Positions 49,924 to 60,141 of a DNA stretch of 64,000 bases are shown in pieces (the stretch's first letter is position 1; each line of letters opens with the position of its first letter). The DNA is taken from positions 1 through 64,000 of the forward strand of contig CAIJPE010000397.1 in assembly GCA_903822435.1 (NCBI GenBank). Reading direction: 5' to 3'. Made by a program: the position numbers and the translations under genes. Under the pieces are notes generated by a model. It saw nothing but the letters and a program-made list of their open reading frames with translations, was not told where the DNA came from and did no database searches. The stretch is from an uncultured beta proteobacterium (GTDB lineage Bacteria > Pseudomonadota > Gammaproteobacteria > Burkholderiales > Burkholderiaceae_C).

Positions 49924-50661
49924 TTACCCCATGTGCAGGCCGCCGTTGCAGGAGAAGTCGGCGCCCGTGGTGAAGCCGGAGTCTTCACCGGCCAGCCAGG
50001 CCACGATGGAACCGATTTCTTCGGGTGTGCCCAGCCGCTTGACCGGGATGGTGGCCACAATCTTTTCAAGGACTTCAGGCTTGATGGCGCGGACCATGTC
50101 GGTGCCGATGTAGCCCGGGCTCACGGTGTTCACCGTCACGCCCTTGGCCGCCATTTCTTGCGCCAGGGCCATGGTGAAGCCGTGCATGCCGGCCTTGGCC
50201 GCCGAGTAGTTGGTCTGGCCGGCCTGGCCCTTCTCGCCGTTGACCGAACTGATCTGGACGATGCGGCCCCAGCCCTTTTCGACCATGCCCGGCACCACCT
50301 GCTTGGTGACGTTGAACATGCTGTTGAGGTTGGTGTCGATGACGGCCTTCCAGTCTTCGGGGGTCATCTTCAGGAACATGCGGTCGCGCGTGATGCCGGC
50401 GTTGTTCACCAGCACGTCGATGCCGCCGTGCTCGGTGACGGCCTTGCCGAAGGCCGTCACGGTGGAGTCCCAGTCGGCCACGTTGCCCACGGAAGCGTAG
50501 AAGGTGTAGCCCAGGGCCTTCTGCTCGTCGATCCACTTCACGTGGTCACGGCTCGGGCCGCAGCCGGCGATGACCTTGAAGCCTTCCTTGTGCAGCCGCT
50601 GGCAGATTGCGGTTCCGATACCACCCATGCCGCCCGTCACGTAAGCCACTTTCTGTGCCAT
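49924..50661 (-). CDS. phaB: Acetoacetyl-CoA reductase (SDR)
   Basis: KVAYVTGGMGGIGTAICQRL, LVNNAGITRDRMFLKMTPEDW, QTNYSAAKAGMHGFTMALAQE; downstream of phaA. Confidence 0.95.
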   Translation of the reverse strand: MAQKVAYVTGGMGGIGTAICQRLHKEGFKVIAGCGPSRDHVKWIDEQKALGYTFYASVGNVADWDSTVTAFGKAVTEHGGIDVLVNNAGITRDRMFLKMTPEDWKAVIDTNLNSMFNVTKQVVPGMVEKGWGRIVQISSVNGEKGQAGQTNYSAAKAGMHGFTMALAQEMAAKGVTVNTVSPGYIGTDMVRAIKPEVLEKIVATIPVKRLGTPEEIGSIVAWLAGEDSGFTTGADFSCNGGLHMG

Positions 50662-50689
50662 CTTCTGTCTCCTGTTGGTGATGTGAAAT

Positions 50690-51874
50690 TCAGCGTTCGA
50701 CCGTCAAAGCAACGCCCATGCCGCCGCCGATGCACAGGCTGGCAATGCCCTTCTTGGCATCGCGCTTGATCATTTCGTGCAGCAACGTGACGAGAATGCG
50801 CGCGCCGCTGGCCCCGATCGGGTGGCCGATGGCGATGGCACCGCCGTTGACGTTGACCTTGCTCGTGTCCCAGCCCATCTGGCTGTGCACGGCGCAGGCC
50901 TGCGCGGCGAAGGCTTCGTTGATTTCCAGCAGGTCCAGGTCGGTGGCCTTCCAGCCGGCGCGCTCCAGGGCCTTTCGGGCGGCCGGCACCGGGCCCATGC
51001 CCATGATGGCGGGGTCCAGGCCGGCGCTGGCATAGCTGGCGATCCGGGCCAGCGGTGTCAGGCCCAGCGATTGCGCAGTCCTGGCGCTCATGACCACCAC
51101 GCCGGCGGCGCCGTCGTTCAGGCCCGAAGCGTTGCCGGCCGTCACGCTGCCGGTCTTGTCGAAGGCGGGGCGCAGGCCGGCCAGAGCCTCGGCGCTGGTC
51201 TTCTTGTTGATGAATTCATCGGCCGTGAAGACGATGGGGTCGCCCTTCTTCTGGGCGATGCTCACCGGCACGATCTCATCCTTGAAGCGGCCGGCCTCCT
51301 GGGCGGCGGCGGCCTTCTGCTGGCTGGCCAGCGCCAGGGCGTCCTGCTGCTCGCGGGTGATGCCGTACTTCTTTGCCACGTTCTCGGCGGTCACGCCCAT
51401 GTGGTACTGGTTGTACACGTCCCACAGGCCATCGACGATCATCGAGTCGACCAGCTTCCAGTCGCCCATGCGCTGGCCGTCGCGCGAACCCGGCAGCACG
51501 TGCGGCGAGGCGCTCATGTTCTCTTGCCCGCCGGCAATGACGATCTCGCTGTCGCCGTCGCGGATGGCCTGCGCGGCCAGCATCACGGCCTTCAGGCCCG
51601 AGCCGCAGACCTTGTTGATGGTCATGGCCGGGACGCCGTTGGAGAAGCCGGCCTTGATCACGGCCTGGCGCGCCGGGTTCTGCCCCGAGCCTGCCTGCAG
51701 CACCTGCCCGAAGATGACTTCGCCGATCTGGCCGCTCTCGAGCCGGGCGCGTTCAAGCAGGGCCTTGAGCACCACGGCACCGAGTTCGGGCGCGGGTGTC
51801 TTGGCCAGCGTGCCGCCGAACTTGCCCACGGCAGTACGGGCGGCGGCGACGATGACGATGTCGGTCTGATTCAT
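50690..51874 (-). CDS. phaA: Acetyl-CoA acetyltransferase (beta-ketothiolase)
   Basis: INKVCGSGLKAVMLAAQAI, GGAIAIGHPIGASGARILVTLLHEM, SLCIGGGMGVALTVER. Confidence 0.96.
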   Translation of the reverse strand: MNQTDIVIVAAARTAVGKFGGTLAKTPAPELGAVVLKALLERARLESGQIGEVIFGQVLQAGSGQNPARQAVIKAGFSNGVPAMTINKVCGSGLKAVMLAAQAIRDGDSEIVIAGGQENMSASPHVLPGSRDGQRMGDWKLVDSMIVDGLWDVYNQYHMGVTAENVAKKYGITREQQDALALASQQKAAAAQEAGRFKDEIVPVSIAQKKGDPIVFTADEFINKKTSAEALAGLRPAFDKTGSVTAGNASGLNDGAAGVVVMSARTAQSLGLTPLARIASYASAGLDPAIMGMGPVPAARKALERAGWKATDLDLLEINEAFAAQACAVHSQMGWDTSKVNVNGGAIAIGHPIGASGARILVTLLHEMIKRDAKKGIASLCIGGGMGVALTVER

Positions 51875-51907
51875 GGAAGTCTCCTTGAGGTACGGCCGCT
51901 TGGGGCC

Positions 51908-53617
51908 TCAGGCTTTGGCTTTCACATAGCGGCCAGGGGCGGGCTCGATCGCCTTGTACCTGGCACTGCCGGGTGCCTTCGGGGCGGCGACCAGCTTGCC
52001 ACCCTTGGGCTTGAGCCAGTCCGACCAGGTGGTCCACCAACTGCCCGGGTGCTCGGTGGCGCCGGCCATCCAGGCGTCGGCCGAAGACGGCAGTTTGTCC
52101 TGCGCGGCCGCGTTCGTCCAGTAACTGCGCTTGCCCTTGGCCGGCGGGTTGATCACGCCGGCGATGTGCCCGCTGGCGCCCAGCACGAACTGTTTCTTGC
52201 CCTCGAGCAGCGGCATCGACTTGTAGGCCGCCGTCCAGGGCACGATGTGGTCCTCGCGCGAGCCATAGATGAACACCGGCGCCTGGATGGACCCGAGGTC
52301 GACCTTCTGGCCGCAGACGGTCAGCGCGCCGGGCTTCTTGAGCTGGTTCTGCAGGTAGGTGTGGCGCAGGTACCAGCAGTACATCGGCCCGGGCAGGTTG
52401 GTGGAATCGCCGTTCCAGTAAAGCAGGTCGAACGGGGGCGGCGTCTCGCCCTTGAGGTAGTTGCCCACCACGTAGTTCCACACCAGGTCGTTCGGGCGCA
52501 GGAAACTGAAGGTGGTGGCCAGTTCCTTGCCCTTGAGCAGGCCCGGGCCCGAAGGCGCCTGCTCGCCGATGGTCATCTCGCGCATCTGGACCATCGTCTC
52601 GTCGATGAAGATGTCCAGGATGCCCGTGCTCTCGAAATCCAGCAGCGTGGTCAGCAGCGTGACCGAATGCGCCGGCTGCTCGCCCTGCGCCGCCAGCACG
52701 GCCAGAGCGGTGGACAGGATGGTGCCGCCCACGCAGAAGCCCAGGGTGTTCAGGGTGTCGTGGCCGGTGATGGCCTGCACCGTGCGGATGGCGGTGATGG
52801 CGCCGTCCTCGATGTAGTCGTCCCAGGTCTTGGCGGCCAGGGATTCATCGGGATTGCGCCAGCTGACCACGAAGGTGCGATGGCCCTGCTCGACCGTGTA
52901 GCGGATGAGCGAGTTCTCGGGCTGCAGGTCGAGGATGTAGTACTTGTTGATGCAGGGCGGCACGAAGAGCATGGGCCGCTCGTGCACCTTGGGTGTGAGC
53001 GGCTTGTATTCGATGAGCTGGAACAACGCGTTCTCATACACCACGCTGCCGGCGGTGGTGGCCACGTTCTTGCCCACCTCGAAGACCGCCTCGTCGGTCT
53101 GCGAGACATGACCCTTGCGCACGTCGTCCAGCAAGTGCTGGACCCCCAGGGCAATGCTCTCGCCCTTGGTCTCGATCGCCTTCTTCAGCGCCTCGGGGTT
53201 CAGCGCCAGGAAGTTGCTGGGGCTGGCCGCGTCGATCCACTGCTGCACTGCAAAACGAACGCGGGCCTTGGTCTTGGCATCACCTTCCACGCTGTCGGCC
53301 AACTGCAACAGGGCCCGGGCGTTCAGCAGGTACAACTGCGCGGTGAAGGCGGCAGCGGGGTTGGTCATCCACTCGGCACTGCCGAACCGGCGGTCGCCGA
53401 TGGGCACCTGCTTGGTGGCGCCGTCGGCCTGGATCTGGTGGATCGACTGGTTCCAGACCTCGCCGGCGCTCTTGAGGTAGTCGCCCTGGATCTGCGCGAG
53501 CTGCTGCATCGGCAGATTCAGCGCGGTCATCGACTTCCACATGTCCCCGATCGCAGCCCCGAAGGCATTGGCCGGATCGGCGGAAAGGCCGGGAATCGGG
53601 TTAGGCTTGTTGTTCAT
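51908..53617 (-). CDS. phaC: Class I poly(3-hydroxyalkanoate) synthase
   Basis: Lipase-like box LGFCVGGTILSTALAVLAA; LVWNYVVGNYLKGETPPPFDLLYWNGDSTNLPGPMYCWYLRHTYLQN; GASGHIAGVINPP. Confidence 0.97.
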   Translation of the reverse strand: MNNKPNPIPGLSADPANAFGAAIGDMWKSMTALNLPMQQLAQIQGDYLKSAGEVWNQSIHQIQADGATKQVPIGDRRFGSAEWMTNPAAAFTAQLYLLNARALLQLADSVEGDAKTKARVRFAVQQWIDAASPSNFLALNPEALKKAIETKGESIALGVQHLLDDVRKGHVSQTDEAVFEVGKNVATTAGSVVYENALFQLIEYKPLTPKVHERPMLFVPPCINKYYILDLQPENSLIRYTVEQGHRTFVVSWRNPDESLAAKTWDDYIEDGAITAIRTVQAITGHDTLNTLGFCVGGTILSTALAVLAAQGEQPAHSVTLLTTLLDFESTGILDIFIDETMVQMREMTIGEQAPSGPGLLKGKELATTFSFLRPNDLVWNYVVGNYLKGETPPPFDLLYWNGDSTNLPGPMYCWYLRHTYLQNQLKKPGALTVCGQKVDLGSIQAPVFIYGSREDHIVPWTAAYKSMPLLEGKKQFVLGASGHIAGVINPPAKGKRSYWTNAAAQDKLPSSADAWMAGATEHPGSWWTTWSDWLKPKGGKLVAAPKAPGSARYKAIEPAPGRYVKAKA

Positions 53618-53769
53618 CGTTGTGTCTCCTCGTGGGGCCGCACGAACGGTGCCGGCCATCCCGGGCTGTGCACCCCCACGGTTCGTGTATTGCATCACGT
53701 TGTACCGTCCACGGCTGACGTTGCCATGACGGACTTTGCCCACCCAACCCTGACTGCTGCCGCAAATCG

Positions 53770-54078
53770 ATGTACCTGATTGCCATTGCCTGGATGTACG
53801 TGGTGTTGATGATGGCCGTGGCCGAGGCCCTGTCCAGCCAGGGCAGCGTGCTGGGGGCGATCTTCACGCTCGCCCTCTACGGACTGATGCCGCTGGGCAT
53901 CGTGATGTACATCGTGGGCACGCCCGGGCGGCGCAAGGTCCGCCGGGCGGCCGAGGCCGCGGCTGCGGCGGCGCTTGCGCCGGGGTTGTCACCCGAGTCG
54001 GCCCCTGCGTCAGCACCGCCAGACGGCGGCGGCCATCCGGCCGGTGAGGCCATCGCGGCGGAACGAAAAGAACCTTGA
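53770..54078 (+). CDS. Small hypothetical membrane protein
   Basis: Two TM segments (MYLIAIAWMYVVLMMAVAEAL; ALYGLMPLGIVMYIVG) then a low-complexity tail. Confidence 0.6.
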   Translation: MYLIAIAWMYVVLMMAVAEALSSQGSVLGAIFTLALYGLMPLGIVMYIVGTPGRRKVRRAAEAAAAAALAPGLSPESAPASAPPDGGGHPAGEAIAAERKEP

Positions 54079-54774
54079 CCGGTCCTCGACGGTGCAACTG
54101 CCGTCGATGAGGATGTCGGCCACGCCCGCGGCGGCCAGGCCTTGGGCGGCCAGCATCGGCAGGTTGGCCAGCCAGCGCGGGCTGCCATCCGGCCGACGGC
54201 GTTCGACGAAGGCGGCATCGGCTGCGGTGCGGCCGAAGGCCTGCAGGACGTCGGCGCCCACCTCGAATTGGCGCGGGCCGATGCACGGGCCCAGCCACGC
54301 GACGATATCGGCCGGGGCGAGCCCGGCACCGCGGCACAGGGCTTCGAGGGTGGCATCGAGCACGCCCGCGGCAAGGCCGCGCCAGCCGGCGTGGGCCGCG
54401 GCCACGGCACGCCCGTCGCGCGCGGCGAAGAGCACGGGCATGCAGTCGGCCACCAGCACGGCGCAGGCCACGCCGGCCTCGGTGGTCCAGGCGGCATCGG
54501 CCGCAGCCGCGGCCGCGGCCGGGACGGTGGAATCCTGGGTCAGCCGCAGCACTTCGCGGCCGTGCACCTGGCGCAGCCACGCCGGCCGCGCGCCGATGGC
54601 GGCTTCGAAGCGCTGGCGATTGCGCGCCACGGCATCGGGGTCGTCCTGCACGGCACCGCCCAGGTTCAGGCTGTCCCATGGCGCCACGCTCACGCCGCCT
54701 GCGCGCAGGCTCATGGCGGCGCCCACCCCGGCAGGCACGGCCCAGGGCGGGCGCAGCAGGGCCTGCGGGCTCAC
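54010..54774 (-). CDS. pgeF: Peptidoglycan editing factor PgeF (YfiH/multicopper-oxidase-like)
   Basis: WLRQVHGREVLRL, ACAVLVADCMPVLFAARDGRAVAAAHAGWRGLAAGVL, WLGPCIGPRQFEVG. GTG start chosen. Confidence 0.92.
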   Translation of the reverse strand: MSPQALLRPPWAVPAGVGAAMSLRAGGVSVAPWDSLNLGGAVQDDPDAVARNRQRFEAAIGARPAWLRQVHGREVLRLTQDSTVPAAAAAAADAAWTTEAGVACAVLVADCMPVLFAARDGRAVAAAHAGWRGLAAGVLDATLEALCRGAGLAPADIVAWLGPCIGPRQFEVGADVLQAFGRTAADAAFVERRRPDGSPRWLANLPMLAAQGLAAAGVADILIDGSCTVEDRSRFFSFRRDGLTGRMAAAVWRC

Positions 54775-55403
54775 CCGGCGTCCGGGCAGTTCTCGGGCCG
54801 GCTGTGGTCGAAGGCCGGGAGCTTCATGCAGGCCTCGAACACGCGCATGACCTGTGGCACATGGTCCAACCGGCACTCGAAGCGCTGGGCGTTGAAGATC
54901 TGCGGCACCAACACGCAGTCGGCCATCGTCGGCGTCTGGCCGTGGCAGTAGGTGGCTGGCTGCGCCAGCAGCTGGCGCTCCACCACCTCAAGGCCGGTCT
55001 CCACCCAGTGGCGATACCAGCGGTTCTTGTCGTCCTCGCTCAGTCTCATGTCGCGCACCAGGTAGCGCAGCACGCGCAGGTTGTCCAGCGGGTGGATCTC
55101 GCAGGCGATGTCCAGCGCCAGGGCCCGCACGCGGGCCCGCTCGGCCGGCGTGGGGGGCAGCAGCGGCGGCTCGGGGTGCGTCTCGTCCAGGTACTCGATG
55201 ATGGCCAGCGACTGCGTCAGCGTCCGGCCTTCATCCCGCAGCAGTGGCACCAGGCGCGAGGCCGAGACGGCCGCATAGGACTCCTGCAACTGCTCGCTGC
55301 GCTGCAGGTGCACGCCGTGGTAGTCGTAGTCCAGCCCCTTCAGGGCCAGCGCGATGCGCACCCGGAACGAGGCCGAAGAACGGTGGTAGCTGTAGAGCTC
55401 CAT
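54771..55403 (-). CDS. Maleylacetoacetate/maleylpyruvate isomerase (zeta-class GST)
   Basis: MELYSYHRSSASFRVRIALALKGLDYDYHGVHL; LTQSLAIIEYLDETHPEPPLLP. Confidence 0.92.
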   Translation of the reverse strand: MELYSYHRSSASFRVRIALALKGLDYDYHGVHLQRSEQLQESYAAVSASRLVPLLRDEGRTLTQSLAIIEYLDETHPEPPLLPPTPAERARVRALALDIACEIHPLDNLRVLRYLVRDMRLSEDDKNRWYRHWVETGLEVVERQLLAQPATYCHGQTPTMADCVLVPQIFNAQRFECRLDHVPQVMRVFEACMKLPAFDHSRPENCPDAG

Positions 55404-55439
55404 GGCGTGCCTCCTGTTGGTTCTCCCCTGAGGCGGCGA

Positions 55440-56132
55440 TCAGGCCACGGCCACGCGCAGCGTGCCCAGCCCTGCGATGGTGCCCTCCATCACGTCACCC
55501 GCCTTGACGGCACTCACACCCGCCGGCGTGCCCGTGTAGATCAGGTCGCCGGGCCGCAGTTCCCAGGCCGCGCTGAGCTGCTCGATGGTTTCGTTGACGC
55601 TCCAGATCAGCTCGCTCAGGTCGCCCTTCTGGCGGACCTCGCCGTTGACGGCCAGCGTGATAGCCCCCGTGAGCAACTCGCCAGTGCGGGCGCGCGGCAC
55701 CAGCGGCCCGATCGGCGCGCTGTGGTCGAAGGCCTTGCCGATGCACCAGGGACGGCCCTGCTTCTTCATCTCGTTCTGCAGGTCGCGGCGGGTCATGTCC
55801 AGGCCGACGGCGTAGCCCCAGATGTGCTGCAGCGCATCGGCCGCAGCGATGTGGCGCCCGCCGGTGCCGATGGCCACCACCAGTTCGATCTCGTGGTGGA
55901 AGTTCTTGGTCAACGTGGGGTAGGGGATGCTGCCCGTCTCGCCTTCGGCCACAGGCACCACCGCGTCGGCCGGCTTCAGGAAGAAGAACGGCGGCTCGCG
56001 CCCGGTGAAACCCATCTCCACGGCGTGGTCCGCATAGTTGCGCCCTACGCAATAAATACGGTGGACCGGGAAGTCGCCACCGCCGGCGACGGGGACACTG
56101 GCGATGGCTGGGGGGGTGAACACGTAGCTCAT
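55440..56132 (-). CDS. Fumarylacetoacetate hydrolase family protein (fumarylpyruvate hydrolase-like)
   Basis: VHRIYCVGRNYADHAVEMGFTGREPPFFFLKPADAVV, NFHHEIELVVAIG, GDLIYTGTPAGVSAVKAGD. Confidence 0.93.
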   Translation of the reverse strand: MSYVFTPPAIASVPVAGGGDFPVHRIYCVGRNYADHAVEMGFTGREPPFFFLKPADAVVPVAEGETGSIPYPTLTKNFHHEIELVVAIGTGGRHIAAADALQHIWGYAVGLDMTRRDLQNEMKKQGRPWCIGKAFDHSAPIGPLVPRARTGELLTGAITLAVNGEVRQKGDLSELIWSVNETIEQLSAAWELRPGDLIYTGTPAGVSAVKAGDVMEGTIAGLGTLRVAVA

Positions 56133-56239
56133 GGGCACGGACCTTCAGGCTGGGGGATGGGCGTCGGCGGCGATTGCAGCACCGCGAAGATGATGCCATG
56201 CGGCCGACCGGCCGGGAGCGGCCCGCTACACTCTGATCC

Positions 56240-56785
56240 ATGCTCCTGCCCCGTCGCATCAAGCACTGCCGCGTGTGCGGCGCAGAGGTCCGCTACCGCA
56301 TCCCCGAGGGCGACAACCGCGAACGTGCGGTGTGCCCGTCGTGCGGCGAGATCCACTACGAGAACCCCAACAACGTGGTGGGCACGGTACCCGTGTGGGG
56401 CGAGCAGGTGCTGCTGTGCCGCCGCAACATCGAGCCGCGCTACGGCCTGTGGACACTGCCCGCCGGCTTCCTGGAGCTTGGCGAAAGCACGGCCGAAGGC
56501 GCCCTGCGCGAGACGGTGGAAGAAGCCGGCGCGCGCATCGAGATGGGCGAGCTCTACACGGTGCTGAACGTGGTCCGTGCCGGCCAGTTGCACCTGTACT
56601 ACCGCGCCCGCATGCTCGACACCTCGCTCGATCCAGGGCCCGAGACGATCGAGGCGCGCCTGTTCACCGAAGCCGAGATTCCCTGGGAAGAACTCGCCTT
56701 CCGCACGGTGCGTCGTACCCTGGAGCACTACTTCGAGGATCGGCGCTCAGGGCTCTTCCCCGTGCACGCCAGCGACATCAGCTGA
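56240..56785 (+). CDS. NUDIX hydrolase with N-terminal zinc ribbon
   Basis: HCRVCGAEVRYRIPEGDNRERAVCPSCGEIHYENP; Nudix box GFLELGESTAEGALRETVEEAGA. Confidence 0.94.
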   Translation: MLLPRRIKHCRVCGAEVRYRIPEGDNRERAVCPSCGEIHYENPNNVVGTVPVWGEQVLLCRRNIEPRYGLWTLPAGFLELGESTAEGALRETVEEAGARIEMGELYTVLNVVRAGQLHLYYRARMLDTSLDPGPETIEARLFTEAEIPWEELAFRTVRRTLEHYFEDRRSGLFPVHASDIS

Positions 56786-58709
56786 CGCTGACGGGCGCCT
56801 CGTCCACCTGCGCCTGCACGGCCGGGCCGGTGGCGCCGTCGAAACCCAGGCCCCAGAGGGTGTCCAGGTCGCGTTCGTCGTCGATGCCGCCGGCCAGGGC
56901 CGTCAGCCCCAGTCCGTGGATCAACGCCACCAGGCTCTGCGCGTAGCCGTACACCGCCTCGTTGCCCGAGACGCCGCGCAGGTGGCGGGCATCGACCTTT
57001 ACGTACGCGATGCCGGCGTCTCGCAGGCCGGGCAACTGCTGGGGCGTGGCGCCGGCATGCTCCACACCCAGGCGTACGCCCAGCGGGCACCAGGCCAGGG
57101 CGGCCGCGGACAGCGGGGCCTTCACGGCCGGCCACGTGCCTTCCGCGCATTCGATGGACAGGCGCCTGGCGCCTTCGGGCGCGGCGCGCAGCCGCGCCGC
57201 CACGTCGGCGACGAAGGCCGGTGATTCGAGCGACACCAGCGACGCGTGCACGGCGCGCGGCAGGCCGTCCTGGGCGATGGCGGCCAGCGCCAGTTCCAGG
57301 GCGGCCAGGTCCACCTGTGGCAAGAGCCGGCTGCGACGGGCCAGCGCCAGCCAGTGATCGGCCGCCTGGTAAGCGCCGCCTTCGCGCAGTTGCACGCGCA
57401 AGGGGCACTGCAGGTGGATGAGTTCGCCGTGCGCATCCAGCACGCTGAAGTCGGACAGCTGCGTGCGGCCCTCGGCCAGCGCCGCGGCGATCTGCTCGCG
57501 CCAGACGCGCGAGCCGGCAGCCTCGGAATCGGCCTCGCCCAACATCTCGATGGCCATGCCGGCCTCTTCGGATTCGGCACGCGCCAGGGCCGCGTCGGCC
57601 ACGGCCAGGACGGTGCTGCTGTTGGTATCGCGCACGCCGTCGACACCGCCGACCACGACGTCGGCGCCCCCCACCCGCATGGCAGGGCCGGCGTTCAGCG
57701 CCGCCAGCAGCGATTCGGCCGTCTCCTGGGCAACGCCCGCCACCGGCAGGCACAGCGCGAAGTCGCTGCCGTTCAGGCGGCCCGCGTAGGTGCCGGCGAC
57801 GCGGTCGACATAGGTCAGCAGCACATCGGCCACGGCGCGCAGCAGGCGGTCGGTGGCCTCATGACCGATGCGGGGATTCAGCGCTTCCAGGTTGGCCACC
57901 CGCACCAGCAACACGGCCAGGCCGGGGCCTCCGGGCTCGGCCAGCCGGCGCTGCAGTTGCGAGAGGAAGTGATGCCGCGTCGGCAGGCCGGTGACGGCAT
58001 CCAGCTGGGCCTGGCGCTGCAGCAGCGCCACCTGCTCGGCCTGGGCCGAAAAGACTTCGCGCAGGCGCCGCACGGTCGCGTTCATGCTGCGGGCCAGGCC
58101 GCGCAACTCGGGCAACGCCGGCTCTTCGGCCTCGACGAAGCGGCCCTGCTCCAGGGCCTGGGCCTGTTCGATGGTGGACTGCAAGGGCCCCAGCCAGGCC
58201 TGCAAGGCCCACGCCGCCAGCACGGCGGCCAGGCCGACCAGCGCGACCAGCAGCGCCGCGGTCTGCACACAGGCGTCCCACAGGGCCTCGTAGGCCCAAG
58301 CCCCCTGGGTCGACACGCGCACCACGCCGCTGTTCGGACCCGCATCGCCCAAAGGGGCCTGGCCAGGCGACGCGTCCATCGGCAAGGCCGCGGCGAACCA
58401 GGCCGGCACGCGCTCGTCGGCCATCGGCTGCTGAAGACGGATCGGGGCCGCGTTGCCGCCGGGCAGGATGTCGATCGAACGGTAGGAACCACCGGCCATC
58501 TGGGCCGCGGCCGCAGCCCGCATCAGGTTGGGGTCGCCCTGTTGTTGGGCCAGCACCGAGGCCATGGCCGACGCGGCGTCGCGGTTGCGCAACTCCAGCT
58601 GGGCCTGCAGCGCCTGGCGTGCCGCCACGGTGTGGATCACCAGGCTGCCCCCCAGCGCCAGCAGCAGGACGCCGGCGACGATCAGCGCGATGCGGCGGAT
58701 CAGCGTCAT
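56778..58709 (-). CDS. LapD-like membrane protein with degenerate GGDEF and EAL domains
   Basis: Periplasmic region between TM segments, HAMP-like segment; GGDEF site reads RLNGSDFALCLP; EAL-start reads DAHGELIHLQCPLRV with no EAL triplet. Confidence 0.8.
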   Translation of the reverse strand: MTLIRRIALIVAGVLLLALGGSLVIHTVAARQALQAQLELRNRDAASAMASVLAQQQGDPNLMRAAAAAQMAGGSYRSIDILPGGNAAPIRLQQPMADERVPAWFAAALPMDASPGQAPLGDAGPNSGVVRVSTQGAWAYEALWDACVQTAALLVALVGLAAVLAAWALQAWLGPLQSTIEQAQALEQGRFVEAEEPALPELRGLARSMNATVRRLREVFSAQAEQVALLQRQAQLDAVTGLPTRHHFLSQLQRRLAEPGGPGLAVLLVRVANLEALNPRIGHEATDRLLRAVADVLLTYVDRVAGTYAGRLNGSDFALCLPVAGVAQETAESLLAALNAGPAMRVGGADVVVGGVDGVRDTNSSTVLAVADAALARAESEEAGMAIEMLGEADSEAAGSRVWREQIAAALAEGRTQLSDFSVLDAHGELIHLQCPLRVQLREGGAYQAADHWLALARRSRLLPQVDLAALELALAAIAQDGLPRAVHASLVSLESPAFVADVAARLRAAPEGARRLSIECAEGTWPAVKAPLSAAALAWCPLGVRLGVEHAGATPQQLPGLRDAGIAYVKVDARHLRGVSGNEAVYGYAQSLVALIHGLGLTALAGGIDDERDLDTLWGLGFDGATGPAVQAQVDEAPVSVS

Positions 58710-58917
58710 GGCTGAGCCGCGCGCAGGCCGACGAAGGCGGGCTGCCGGTGCATGTCGCGATGGTCGGGGCCGGTGTGCATGGTGGTTGCGAAATGGGGGC
58801 GAATCACCCTCGTCACTTCGTCAGCCTGAGCCACAACTTGAGCCGAGTCGCCGGCAGGGTTATTCTGCCGGGACCGCTCAGCCCCGCAAGCCCGCCCGAT
58901 GAAGGCGAGCCGGACAC

Positions 58918-60141
58918 TCAGGCCGTGGCGGCCCGCAGCTTCTGCGAAAACTCCTGCAGCGCAGCGATGCCACTGGCTTCGGCCTTGTGGCACCAGGCCT
59001 GCAGATCGACCACGAGCTGCTCGGCCGACACGTTGGTGCGTGTCAAGAGGGCCCGCAACTCTTCGCGCATGGCCACCAGCTGCGCCAGCCGCGGGCTGTC
59101 GCCCAGGGCCAGTTGCAGGCCGGGCTTCACACCGCTGGGAATCTTGTCGTCGTCGCGGTGCAGCCAGGCCTTGGCCAGGCGCATGTTCTTGAACTTGGCG
59201 CTGTTCTCGGCGCCCTGCGACTTCATCCGCTGCATCTCGATGGCCACGGCGCGCTTGAGTTCGGTGGCATAGCGCGCCATCACCTCGTAGCGGTTGGCGA
59301 TGATGGCCTCCAGCGTCTTGTCGTCGGCCACGGCCTTGACAGCACCCAGCGCCAGGCGAGGCGGGGTCTTGCGGACTTTGGCCAGACCCACGGTCTCCAG
59401 GATCCGGATATACAGCCAGCCGATGTCGAACTCGTAGGGTTTCACCGACAGCTTGGCCGAGGTCGGGTAGGTGTGGTGGTTGTTGTGCAGCTCTTCGCCG
59501 CCAATGATGATGCCCCACGGGGAGACGTTGGTCGAGGCGTCGGCCGCCTCGAAATTGCGGTAGCCCCACCAGTGGCCCAGGCCGTTGATGATGCCGGCGG
59601 CAGTCACGGGGATCCAGGCCATCTGCATCGCCCACACCGCGGCACCGGCAGCGCCGAAAAGCAGCATGTCGATCACCAGCATCAGGCCCACGCCTTGCCA
59701 GGTGTATCGGCTGTACACGTTGCGCTCGACCCAGTCGTCGGGCGTGCCGTGGCCGTACTTGGCCATGGTCTCGGGTACCTTGGTCTCGTCCGCGTAGAGC
59801 TCGGCACCGGTCAACAACACGGTCTTGATGCCGCGGGTGACGGGGCTGTGCGGGTCATCGACCGTTTCGCACTTGGCGTGGTGCTTGCGGTGGATGGCCA
59901 CCCATTCGCGGGTCACCATGCCCGTGGTCAGCCACAGCCACAGGCGGAAGAAATGCATCACCGCGGGGTGCAGCTCCAGCGCGCGGTGGGCCTGCGAGCG
60001 GTGCAGGAAGATGGTCACCGAGGCGATCGTGACATGGGTGGCCACCAGACCGAACAGCAAAAGCTGCCACCAGGATGCGGCCATCAACCCGTGGGCGAGC
60101 CATTCCACGAGCGCGTCGTGCGCCAGCCACAAACGATCCAT
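58918..60141 (-). CDS. Acyl-CoA/acyl-lipid fatty acid desaturase (delta-9 type)
   Basis: Histidine boxes HRSQAH, HRKHH and HNNHH within a multi-TM protein. Confidence 0.93.
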   Translation of the reverse strand: MDRLWLAHDALVEWLAHGLMAASWWQLLLFGLVATHVTIASVTIFLHRSQAHRALELHPAVMHFFRLWLWLTTGMVTREWVAIHRKHHAKCETVDDPHSPVTRGIKTVLLTGAELYADETKVPETMAKYGHGTPDDWVERNVYSRYTWQGVGLMLVIDMLLFGAAGAAVWAMQMAWIPVTAAGIINGLGHWWGYRNFEAADASTNVSPWGIIIGGEELHNNHHTYPTSAKLSVKPYEFDIGWLYIRILETVGLAKVRKTPPRLALGAVKAVADDKTLEAIIANRYEVMARYATELKRAVAIEMQRMKSQGAENSAKFKNMRLAKAWLHRDDDKIPSGVKPGLQLALGDSPRLAQLVAMREELRALLTRTNVSAEQLVVDLQAWCHKAEASGIAALQEFSQKLRAATA

